NCBI GenBank assembly: GCA_013214715.1
Contig: JABSSB010000095.1
Coordinates: 5,348 to 10,632, forward strand
Direction of reading: 5' to 3'
Source: Paracoccaceae bacterium
Lineage (GTDB): Bacteria > Pseudomonadota > Alphaproteobacteria > Rhodobacterales > Rhodobacteraceae
Length of the DNA stretch: 5,285 nucleotides
Of the stretch, positions 1-5,285 are shown in pieces. The number at the start of each line of letters is the position of its first letter. Positions within the stretch are counted from its first letter, which is position 1. Below the pieces are notes generated by a model. It ran no database searches. It worked only from the letters and a program-made list of their open reading frames with translations, and had not been told where the DNA came from. A program made the position numbers and the translations under genes.

Positions 1-613
1 AGGTATCGGCCCGGATCACCGCCAGATCCAGCGGCATTCCTACCGACAGGTTCGACCGCAGCGTGGAATCCATCGACAAGAGCGCGGCCGTCACCCCGAC
101 CTCTAACGGAGTGTCCACGGTGATCGTGCGGTCAAGGATCGGTTTGCCGTATTTATGCTCCCCGATCTGGATGTAAGGCGTGTCATCGGTTGCTTCGACG
201 AAGTTCCCTGCGGCATAGACATGGAACAGCCGCAGCACGCCGCCGCGCCGCTGGCCTGCCACGATGATCGAACTCATCGCGCTTTCGCCCATGGCCGCTA
301 GCCCCTGTCCATAGCGCTGCTGCACCACGCGCATCGCGTCGCCCACGATCTCGGCCACCTGAAACATTGATTCGGCCGAATAAAGCGTATGAATGCCGTC
401 CTGGGGGCGGTCGATATTTTCCTGCAGCAGGCTCATCACCGCCTGTGTGATCGCAAGGTTGCCCGCCGTCATCATGCAGATCACGCGGTCATTGGGCACT
501 TCCCAGGTGAACATCTTGCGATACTTGGAAATATTGTCGAGACCCGCATTGGTGCGGGTGTCAGACAGAAGCACGAGCCCCTCATTCAATTTCAGCGCGA
601 CGCAATAGGTCAT
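1..613 (-). CDS. anbu: Anbu, proteasome-like NTN-hydrolase (COG3484), C-terminus cut off by window edge
   Basis: Cytoplasmic peptidase-fold protein related to the proteasome beta subunit and HslV. The 204 codons present begin MTYCVALKLNEGLVLLSDTR. There is no propeptide: removal of Met1 would expose the nucleophile Thr, as in this family. In mature numbering Asp17 (in LLSDTRTNAG) and Lys32 (in ISKYRK) match the conserved Asp and Lys of the proteasomal active site, and the later MDSTLRSNLSVGMP segment (residues 181-194) carries the conserved Asp/Ser pair, so the enzyme looks intact so far. Family members are about 240-250 residues, so roughly 40 C-terminal residues lie beyond base 1. The start is supported by a strong Shine-Dalgarno. 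It is third in a minus-strand set behind ATP-grasp and Alpha-E, the typical Anbu neighbourhood. Published Anbu structures show open helical or lock-washer assemblies rather than closed rings, and its natural substrate is unknown. Family identity is near certain; the role in peptide turnover is inferred. Confidence 0.96.
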   Translation of the reverse strand, partial: MTYCVALKLNEGLVLLSDTRTNAGLDNISKYRKMFTWEVPNDRVICMMTAGNLAITQAVMSLLQENIDRPQDGIHTLYSAESMFQVAEIVGDAMRVVQQRYGQGLAAMGESAMSSIIVAGQRRGGVLRLFHVYAAGNFVEATDDTPYIQIGEHKYGKPILDRTITVDTPLEVGVTAALLSMDSTLRSNLSVGMPLDLAVIRADT

Positions 614-622
614 CGGTCTCTG

Positions 623-630
623 CTCCCCTC
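623..630 (-). promoter_or_regulatory. Shine-Dalgarno of anbu
   Basis: On the minus strand GAGGGGAG ends 9 bases before the ATG at 613. This strong, well-spaced site fixes the Anbu start at Met-Thr, the residue pair needed for an N-terminal Thr nucleophile. It also shows that Anbu has its own translation initiation rather than relying on coupling to the Alpha-E stop 85 bases upstream. Confidence 0.8.
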
Positions 631-639
631 GGATTGTTG

Positions 640-669
640 TTGTTTTGTCTCTGACCTGAGCCAAAACAA
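640..669 (-). other. Intercistronic stem-loop between Alpha-E and anbu
   Basis: TTGTTTTG (640-647) and CAAAACAA (662-669) are a perfect 8-base inverted repeat. Across a single mismatch (648/661) a further 3 pairs can form (CTC 649-651 with GAG 658-660), leaving a 6-base loop. It lies between the Alpha-E stop and the anbu Shine-Dalgarno, 9 bases from the latter, and is the main structured element in this 85-base gap. No run of U follows on either strand, so it is not a standard intrinsic terminator. It could set mRNA stability, or lower or adjust Anbu output relative to the two genes ahead. The outer stem is A/T-rich and only modestly stable. The repeat is read directly from sequence; function is inferred. 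Confidence 0.45.
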
Positions 670-698
670 GGCCTAGAGCAAGATATTTCCGGGCGTCG

Positions 699-1679
699 TT
701 ACTGAGGCTGTGGCTGAAGCGTCGCGGGGGCAGGGGGATGAAAGCTGAACGCATCCCCGATTGCAACGGCCAGATTATTGACCTCGATTATGAAATCCGT
801 GAGCCATTCATGCAGCCCATAAGTAAAGATCGCGTCCAGGTTGGTTGTGGATAAGCGCTCCTGCAAGGCCTGCAACCGGTTGACCAGATCCGATTGCGCG
901 CCTTCGAACCCTGCCACCTCATGCAGTGAAAGCAGACATTGCGTGATGCAGGTGATCAGGCTGCGCGGGCTGATGCGGTTGAGAACCAGCAGATCGACCA
1001 CACCGCGCGGCTCGACCGTGCGGCGGTAGACATGGCGATAGGCGCGGGCCGAATTGGTTGCGCGCAGCACATTCATCCATTGCAGCGTATCGACCCCGCC
1101 ACCCACATTGCCTGCGCTTGGCAGCAGGACATGATATTTCACATCCAGCAGGCGCGCGGTCGCGTCCGCGCGTTCGATCCATTTGCCCATTTCGATGAAA
1201 GCATAGCCATCATCGCGGAGCATGGTGGATGCAATCATCCCCCGCATCAGCGCAGCGCGTTCCTTGACCCAATCCAGGAACCCCACCAGATCGCGTGAAA
1301 TCGGGCGCAGGCGATAGACATCGCGCAATTCCAGATAGGTCTGATTGATCACATCCCAGACCTCGGATGTCAGGGCGACACGCACGGCGCGGGCATTGCT
1401 GCGCGCGGCCTTGGCGCAGGCATAGATCGACGATGGATTGTCTTCATCCCAAACCAGATGTGCCAGCGCGTTGGCCTGATTGGCGTCGTCCAGATCACTG
1501 GGGTAGCTGTCGCGGCAGCCCGCGGAAATCAGGATCGACGCCCATTCGGTGCTGCGGGCATCTGGTTCCTGCGGCAGCGCGTCCATGCGCCGCCCGGCAT
1601 CCAGAAGGCGGGCGATATTGCTCATCCGCTCGATATAGCGTGACATCCAGAACAGCCCTTCGGCGGTGCGGCTCAGCAT
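699..1679 (-). CDS. Alpha-E domain protein (COG2307, formerly DUF403)
   Basis: Cytoplasmic, mostly alpha-helical protein of 326 residues, about the usual family length (around 310-320). The N-terminus MLSRTAEGLFWMSRYIER is the family signature. Other typical segments are SEVWDVINQTYLELRD (105-120), the FLDWVKERAALMRGMIASTM block (134-153), MGKWIERADATARLLDVKYH (164-183), WMNVLRATNSARAYRH (201-216) and VVDLLVLNRISPRSL (227-241). No signal peptide or membrane segment is seen. The motif IERx5ARLLD occurs twice (residues 16-27 and 168-179), hinting at an internal duplication. The C-terminal tail (PPAPATLQPQPQ) looks disordered. The start is the ATG whose A is also the last base of the ATP-grasp TGA, so translation is probably coupled. 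The biochemical role is unknown; it always travels with the ATP-grasp partner and has been proposed to be part of a peptide-synthesis or tagging system, perhaps as scaffold or substrate-binding protein. Family call is firm, function is not. Confidence 0.95.
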   Translation of the reverse strand: MLSRTAEGLFWMSRYIERMSNIARLLDAGRRMDALPQEPDARSTEWASILISAGCRDSYPSDLDDANQANALAHLVWDEDNPSSIYACAKAARSNARAVRVALTSEVWDVINQTYLELRDVYRLRPISRDLVGFLDWVKERAALMRGMIASTMLRDDGYAFIEMGKWIERADATARLLDVKYHVLLPSAGNVGGGVDTLQWMNVLRATNSARAYRHVYRRTVEPRGVVDLLVLNRISPRSLITCITQCLLSLHEVAGFEGAQSDLVNRLQALQERLSTTNLDAIFTYGLHEWLTDFIIEVNNLAVAIGDAFSFHPPAPATLQPQPQ

Positions 1680-1693
1680 CAGACATCCCCCCC
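1679..1693 (-). other. TGATG stop/start overlap with seven-G tract
   Basis: The ATP-grasp gene ends ...GAT GGG GGG GAT GTC TGA, and the final A starts the Alpha-E ATG. The run of seven G (1687-1693) lies 7 bases before that ATG and probably serves as its G-rich Shine-Dalgarno. The same tract is a homopolymer in a position where a -1 slip would skip the TGA and read GGA TGT CTG straight into the Alpha-E ATG without a stop. Translational coupling is very likely; slippage is a possibility only. Confidence 0.6.
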
Positions 1694-3103
1694 ATCAGTC
1701 AGAACCCAGGTATCCTTGACCCCGCCGCCCTGGCTGGAATTGACGACCAGAGAGCCTTCGCGCAGGGCCACACGGGTCAGCCCCGATGGGATCATCCGAG
1801 TGGTCTTGCCCGAGATCACGAAAGGTCGCAGGTCGACATGGCGCGGGGCCAGACCGGCTTCGGTCAATACGGGCGATGTCGACAAAGACAGCGTCGGCTG
1901 TGCGATGTAATTGCCGGGATTGTCCTTCAGCTTCTGGCTGAACTCCGCGATTTCCGCCTTGGTCGAGGTCGGCCCGATCAGCATCCCATAGCCGCCCGAC
2001 CCGTGCACCTCTTTCACGACCAACTCGGATATATTGTCCAGGACGTGGCCCAGATCATCTTTTTCTGAGCAGCGCCATGTCGGGACATTGGGCAGGATTG
2101 GTTCTTCGCCCAGATAAAAGCGGATCATGTCCGGCACATAGGTATACATCGCCTTGTCATCGACAATGCCCGCGCCCGGCGCGTTTACCAGCGTCAGCCC
2201 CCCGGCCTTCATCGCGCCAATGATGCCCGGCACGCCCAACACGCTGTCGGGGTTGAAGACGGATGGATCGATGAAATCATCGTCGATCCGACGGTACAGC
2301 ACATCAATCCGCTCTGGCCCGCGCGTCGTGCGCATGTAAAGGCGGTTATCCTCGACAAAAAGGTCCGGTCCTTCGACCAGATCTACACCCATCAGATCAG
2401 CGAGATAGAAATGTTCGTAATAGGCTGAATTGAACTGGCCGGGCGTCAGAATGGCCAGTGTCGGCTCCCCGTCGCACATGGGCGGGGCGACGGCCTGCAT
2501 CGCCTCGGCCAGCATGTCGCCATAACCATCCACAGGGCGGATATGGCCTTCGACAAAAAGGTCCGGGAACATGCGCGACATAACCTCGCGGTTTTGCAGC
2601 ACGTAGGACACGCCTGATGGGGTGCGGCAATTGTCTTCGAGGACATAGAATTCGTCTTCCGCCACCCGCACCAGATCGACACCGACGATATGCGAATAGA
2701 TGCCAAGCGGTGGGGTGTAGCCTTCCATGATCTCAAGATAAGCATCATTGCCGGTGATCATGCTTTCGGGGATGAGGCCCGCCCGAAAGATCTCACGCGC
2801 GCCATAGGCGTCCTTGATAAACGCATTGAGCGCATTGGCCCGTTGGATTGATCCGCTGTCCACCTTGGTCCATTCGCGGGCGTTGAACACACGCGGCACC
2901 ATGTCAAAGGGGATCAGCCGGTCCGGATCGCCGCCTTCGCCATAGACGGCAAAGGTGATTCCGATGCGGCGGAACAATTCATCGGCCTCGGCCTGACGGG
3001 TTAACAGAGTATCGGTGCCTTGCTGGGCAATCCATTCAGCAATTTCCCTGTATTCGCGCCGCAACGCCTCGTCACGATACATTTCGTTATACACGTCAGG
3101 CAT
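1679..3103 (-). CDS. Circularly permuted ATP-grasp ligase (COG2308, DUF404/DUF407 type)
   Basis: Predicted ATP-dependent carboxylate-amine (peptide-bond-forming) ligase of 474 residues, normal for the family, cytoplasmic with no signal peptide. Conserved blocks in order: YVLEDNCRTPSGVSYVLQNR (153-172), LAILTPGQFNSAYYEH (217-231 region), DVLYRRIDDDFIDP (267-280), VNAPGAGIVDDKAMYTYVPD (306-325), VVKEVHGSGGYGMLIGP (362-378; Lys364 and the glycine-rich stretch are the likely nucleotide-binding part), YIAQPTLSLSTSP (399-411), RHVDLRPF (421-428) and LTRVALREGSLVVNSSQGGG (442-461). It is first in the minus-strand set, followed by Alpha-E with a one-base overlap. It would be the peptide ligase of the system, with the amino acid substrate not deducible from sequence. 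Start uncertain: the ATG at 3103 directly touches the Shine-Dalgarno, while the in-frame GTG at 3094 sits 9 bases from it. The difference is only three residues. Homology beyond this start region is certain; the ligase reaction is by family. Confidence 0.95.
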   Translation of the reverse strand: MPDVYNEMYRDEALRREYREIAEWIAQQGTDTLLTRQAEADELFRRIGITFAVYGEGGDPDRLIPFDMVPRVFNAREWTKVDSGSIQRANALNAFIKDAYGAREIFRAGLIPESMITGNDAYLEIMEGYTPPLGIYSHIVGVDLVRVAEDEFYVLEDNCRTPSGVSYVLQNREVMSRMFPDLFVEGHIRPVDGYGDMLAEAMQAVAPPMCDGEPTLAILTPGQFNSAYYEHFYLADLMGVDLVEGPDLFVEDNRLYMRTTRGPERIDVLYRRIDDDFIDPSVFNPDSVLGVPGIIGAMKAGGLTLVNAPGAGIVDDKAMYTYVPDMIRFYLGEEPILPNVPTWRCSEKDDLGHVLDNISELVVKEVHGSGGYGMLIGPTSTKAEIAEFSQKLKDNPGNYIAQPTLSLSTSPVLTEAGLAPRHVDLRPFVISGKTTRMIPSGLTRVALREGSLVVNSSQGGGVKDTWVLTDGGDV

Positions 3104-3111
3104 CCTCCCCT
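3104..3111 (-). promoter_or_regulatory. Shine-Dalgarno of the ATP-grasp gene; favours a GTG start
   Basis: On the minus strand AGGGGAGG runs directly into ATG at 3103 with no spacer. The in-frame GTG at 3094-3092 (codon 4) has a 9-base spacer to GGAGG, a normal distance, whereas the next ATG (codon 8, 3082-3080) is 21 bases away, which is too far. By spacing the GTG is the better start, giving a protein of 471 residues beginning MYNEMYRD. The ATG could still be used through the upstream AGGGG part of the site (3-base spacer). Confidence 0.55.
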
Positions 3112-3123
3112 AACATTACCTTG

Positions 3124-3138
3124 TGATCTCTCGGATCA
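3124..3138. promoter_or_regulatory. Dyad TGATC-N5-GATCA, possible operator
   Basis: A perfect 5+5 inverted repeat with 5 bases between the arms, centred in the divergent gap 13-27 bases ahead of the ATP-grasp start region. It overlaps the candidate -10 box read on the minus strand (TATGAT, 3140-3135), so a protein bound here could block transcription of the ligase set. The arms are short and each includes GATC, so chance occurrence or a Dam/CcrM-independent coincidence cannot be excluded. Confidence 0.3.
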
Positions 3139-3162
3139 TAGAACCCATCCCGGGCGCTTGAA
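3135..3162 (-). promoter_or_regulatory. Candidate promoter for the ATP-grasp/Alpha-E/anbu set
   Basis: On the minus strand TATGAT (3140-3135) matches 5 of 6 positions of the -10 consensus. With a 16-base spacer the -35 position is TTCAAG (3162-3157), a poor match. Transcription would begin near 3128, giving a leader of about 25 bases to the start codon, long enough for the Shine-Dalgarno. No better candidate was seen in the 134-base gap. It might need an activator because of the weak -35. Confidence 0.35.
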
Positions 3163-3190
3163 CCGACAGTCACCTTTCACGTTCCGGCCG

Positions 3191-3215
3191 TTTGGTCGGG
3201 TTTGTCCAGACCGAA
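3191..3215 (+). other. Imperfect dyad upstream of the transglutaminase-DUF2126 gene
   Basis: TTTGGTC (3191-3197) and GACCGAA (3209-3215) can pair over 7 positions, one of them G-U in RNA, around an 11-base loop. It ends 22 bases before the ATG at 3238. It may be a regulator-binding dyad or a leader hairpin, depending on where transcription begins. No convincing -35/-10 pair was found for this gene; the A/T-rich CTTAAAA at 3217-3223 is the only -10-like stretch and would give a nearly leaderless mRNA. Confidence 0.25.
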
Positions 3216-3237
3216 GCTTAAAAGTTGTGCAGCCATC

Positions 3238-5285
3238 ATGTCCATCCAAGTCGCTCTCACCCATCGCACAACCTACAGCTATGACCGGCTTGTTACGCTC
3301 GCGCCACACATTGTCCGTCTGCGTCCCGCGCCACATGCGCGCACACCGATTCTGAGCTACAGCCTGAAAATCGAGCCGGAAGAGCATTTTTTGAACTGGC
3401 AGCAGGATGCTTTTGCCAATTGGCAGGCGCGGCTGGTCTTTCCAGAACCCGCGCAAAAACTGTCGGTGACGGTCGATCTGGTCGCGCAGATGGTGGCAAT
3501 CAATCCGTTCGATTTCTTTCTGGATGACAGTGCGCAGGAAGCGCCGTTTGATTATGACAAGCTCACCAAACATGATCTTGAACCCTATCTGCGCCGCATC
3601 GATACGGGTGATCTTTTTGATGCCTTTCTGGCCAAGGCGCCGAAACCTGCCGGTCAGACCATCGACTGGCTGGTGGCGCTGAACGGCTATATCTGCAACG
3701 CGATCGACTACACCATCCGGATGGAACCGGGGGTGCAGACACCCGACCACACGATCAAAGCCGCGCTGGGGTCTTGCCGCGACAGCGCATGGCTGATGGT
3801 CGCGATGCTGCGGCGCATGGGCTATGCGGCGCGGTTCGTGTCGGGTTATCTGATCCAACTCGTGGCGGATCAAAAGCCGATCACAGGTCCCGAGGGCCCG
3901 GCAGAGGATTTCACCGATCTGCACGCTTGGACCGAGGTCTACCTGCCCGGCGCGGGTTGGGTCGGGCTGGACCCGACCTCCGGCCTCTTTGCAGGTGAAG
4001 GGCATATTCCGCTGGCCTGCACGCCAGAACCGTCGACCGCCGCCGCCATCACCGGCGCGCATGACAAGGCCGAGGTCGAGTTCGATTTCGCCATGTCCGT
4101 CACCCGTGTGGCCGAACCGCCCCGCGTGACCCGGCCCCTCAGCCCCCGGCAATGGGCCGAAATCGACCGTGCGGGCGAAAAGATCGAAGAAAAGCTGCAA
4201 GCGCAGGATATGCGCCTGACCATGGGGGGCGAGCCGACCTTTGTATCGGCCACCGACCGGGATGCGGGCGAATGGACGACCGAAGCCGTCGGCCCCACCA
4301 AGCGCGCCCATGCCGATGATCTGGTGCGCCGCTTGCAGGCGCGCTTTGCCCCAAATGGTTTGCTCCATCACGGGCAGGGCAAGTGGTATCCCGGAGAGCC
4401 ATTGCCCCGTTGGGCCTTTTCGCTGATCTGGCGCGGGGATGGCTTGCCACTGTGGTCCAATCCCGACCTGTTCGCCAAAGAAGAGGCCAAGCCCGTACCT
4501 TTGGAAACAGCGGGTCGATTTGCGACTGCTTTGGCCGAAGAGCTTGAGATCGACGCGGAAGATGCGCAGCCGCTTTACGAAGACCCGCTGCATTTCACTG
4601 CGCATGAAGCGCATCTGCCTCCCAATGTGACCGTGGCGGAAAACGATCTGGATGATCCTGCTGAACGCGCGCGGCTGATCCGGATGCTCAATGAAGGGCT
4701 GGATGCGCCGCGATCTTATGTGATTCCGCTGCAATTGGCGCAGGCCAAAGCCACGGCACATCGCCGCTATCGCTGGGCGTCGGAGAAATGGAAAACCCGG
4801 CGCGGGCGGCTGTTCCTGATGCCCGGCGATAGCCCGGCAGGGTTCCGGCTGCCATTGGGCACCTTGAACAAGGCGTTGGAACTGGTGCCCTATCAACGCG
4901 ACCCGATGGCCCGACCTGGCCCGCTACCCGGTGCCACGCCTGAGGATGAGCCAGTGCCGATCCGCCGCCAGCGTACGATCCTTCAGCAGATGCTGGGCGA
5001 TAAGGCCGCTGCCGCCATCACCAATGTGTTTGCGCCCGAACCGCATGTGCCCGATCCGGTCAGCGACCCGATCACCAGTTCCGACGACTGGGTCGCCGCC
5101 GGTGCGCCAATGTGGGTCGAAGGTCAACCGATCCGCACCGCTTTGGCGGTCGAGGTGCGTGATGGCATCCTCTATGTGTTTATGCCGCCCACAGGGTCGA
5201 TCGAAGAATACATGGACCTTGCCGAAGCCGTGCAGGACGTGGCGCGGAAGCTGGATGTCACCCTGCGCATCGAAGGCTATGAACC
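3238..5285 (+). CDS. Transglutaminase-like peptidase fused to DUF2126 (COG4196, predicted permuted GS-like ligase), C-terminus cut off
   Basis: 682 codons are present and open to the window end; full-length relatives are about 1100 residues, so about 400 are missing. Residues 1-90 form the bacterial transglutaminase N-terminal domain (MSIQVALTHRTTYSYDRLV; RLRPAPHARTPILSYSL). Residues about 160-260 are the transglutaminase core with an intact triad: Cys180 in ALGSCRDSAWLM, His229 in DLHAWTEVYLPG and Asp245 in GWVGLDPTSG. From about residue 300 DUF2126 begins, with MGGEPTFVS (329-337), HHGQGKWYPGEPLPRWA (377-393) and TALAVEVRDGILYVFMPP (634-651). In bacteria this Cys-His-Asp fold usually acts as a peptidase or amidase rather than a crosslinker. 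DUF2126 has been predicted to be a circularly permuted glutamine-synthetase-like ligase. There is no signal peptide, so it is cytoplasmic with its partners. It is divergent from the ATP-grasp gene. The start fits the family N-terminus, but no Shine-Dalgarno is visible, unlike the other three genes here. Domain calls are firm; substrate unknown. Confidence 0.94.
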   Translation, partial: MSIQVALTHRTTYSYDRLVTLAPHIVRLRPAPHARTPILSYSLKIEPEEHFLNWQQDAFANWQARLVFPEPAQKLSVTVDLVAQMVAINPFDFFLDDSAQEAPFDYDKLTKHDLEPYLRRIDTGDLFDAFLAKAPKPAGQTIDWLVALNGYICNAIDYTIRMEPGVQTPDHTIKAALGSCRDSAWLMVAMLRRMGYAARFVSGYLIQLVADQKPITGPEGPAEDFTDLHAWTEVYLPGAGWVGLDPTSGLFAGEGHIPLACTPEPSTAAAITGAHDKAEVEFDFAMSVTRVAEPPRVTRPLSPRQWAEIDRAGEKIEEKLQAQDMRLTMGGEPTFVSATDRDAGEWTTEAVGPTKRAHADDLVRRLQARFAPNGLLHHGQGKWYPGEPLPRWAFSLIWRGDGLPLWSNPDLFAKEEAKPVPLETAGRFATALAEELEIDAEDAQPLYEDPLHFTAHEAHLPPNVTVAENDLDDPAERARLIRMLNEGLDAPRSYVIPLQLAQAKATAHRRYRWASEKWKTRRGRLFLMPGDSPAGFRLPLGTLNKALELVPYQRDPMARPGPLPGATPEDEPVPIRRQRTILQQMLGDKAAAAITNVFAPEPHVPDPVSDPITSSDDWVAAGAPMWVEGQPIRTALAVEVRDGILYVFMPPTGSIEEYMDLAEAVQDVARKLDVTLRIEGYE

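Noticed and set aside
640..669. Stem-loop read as an intrinsic terminator
   Set aside because: Neither strand has a run of T after the stem, and the outer stem is A/T-rich instead of GC-rich. A role other than termination is more likely.
389..676. Plus-strand open frames opposite the Anbu start
   Set aside because: They are antisense to the conserved Anbu N-terminus; the protein has no family features.
1687..1693. Seven-G run as a sequencing error hiding a natural fusion gene
   Set aside because: The stop/start overlap TGATG and separate starts are typical of the separate two-gene form, and both proteins have normal lengths and intact ends. I keep it as two genes, with slippage listed as a finding.
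1367..2068. A 233-codon plus-strand open frame spanning the Alpha-E/ATP-grasp junction
   Set aside because: It crosses two clearly real minus-strand genes, is rich in Arg, Pro and His, and has no recognisable domain or ribosome binding site.
3104..3237. A small gene or RNA in the divergent gap
   Set aside because: No open frame with a ribosome binding site and no strong folded structure beyond the short dyads was seen.
3136..4896. A 586-codon open frame on the minus strand opposite the transglutaminase-DUF2126 gene
   Set aside because: Its codons are in exact register with those of the plus-strand gene, so a stop would need TTA, CTA or TCA codons there, which are rare in GC-rich genes. The translation is low-complexity in Arg, Gly, Gln and His and shows no family motif, while the plus strand encodes unmistakable domains.

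Overview
The window is compact, roughly 60% GC by eye, and almost fully coding. Its codon usage and protein sequences suggest an alphaproteobacterium, most likely Rhodobacterales (Roseobacter/Rhodobacter type). That assignment is an inference from the look of the proteins, not from a search.

Layout. Three genes lie on the minus strand, read from right to left. First is a circularly permuted ATP-grasp ligase (3103 to 1679). Its TGA overlaps by one base the ATG of an Alpha-E family helical protein (1679 to 699). After an 85-base gap that holds a stem-loop comes the proteasome-like NTN-hydrolase Anbu (613 to beyond base 1, so its C-terminus is missing). On the plus strand, divergent from these across a 134-base gap, starts a large fusion protein (3238 to beyond 5285): a bacterial transglutaminase-like cysteine peptidase followed by the first part of a DUF2126 domain, which has been predicted to be a circularly permuted glutamine-synthetase-like ligase. 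No tRNA, rRNA, CRISPR array, insertion sequence or gene-free stretch over 300 bases was seen.

How the genes fit together. Comparative genomics (Iyer, Aravind and colleagues, work on amidoligases) has predicted a widespread bacterial peptide-synthesis or peptide-tagging system made of exactly these parts: a permuted ATP-grasp, a permuted GS-like ligase, an NTN-hydrolase peptidase and a novel alpha-helical domain. All four are present here, plus a transglutaminase-fold peptidase. The likely logic is that two ATP-dependent ligases build or attach a small peptide, the helical protein acts as partner or scaffold, and the transglutaminase-fold enzyme and Anbu trim or degrade the product. No substrate is visible in the sequence. 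The module is known from genomics but its biochemistry remains largely open.

Points specific to this copy are a seven-G tract at the ATP-grasp/Alpha-E junction where a -1 slip would fuse the two proteins, a stem-loop just ahead of the Anbu ribosome binding site, an ambiguous ATP-grasp start (ATG touching its Shine-Dalgarno or GTG nine bases below it), and a dyad overlapping a candidate -10 box in the divergent promoter region.
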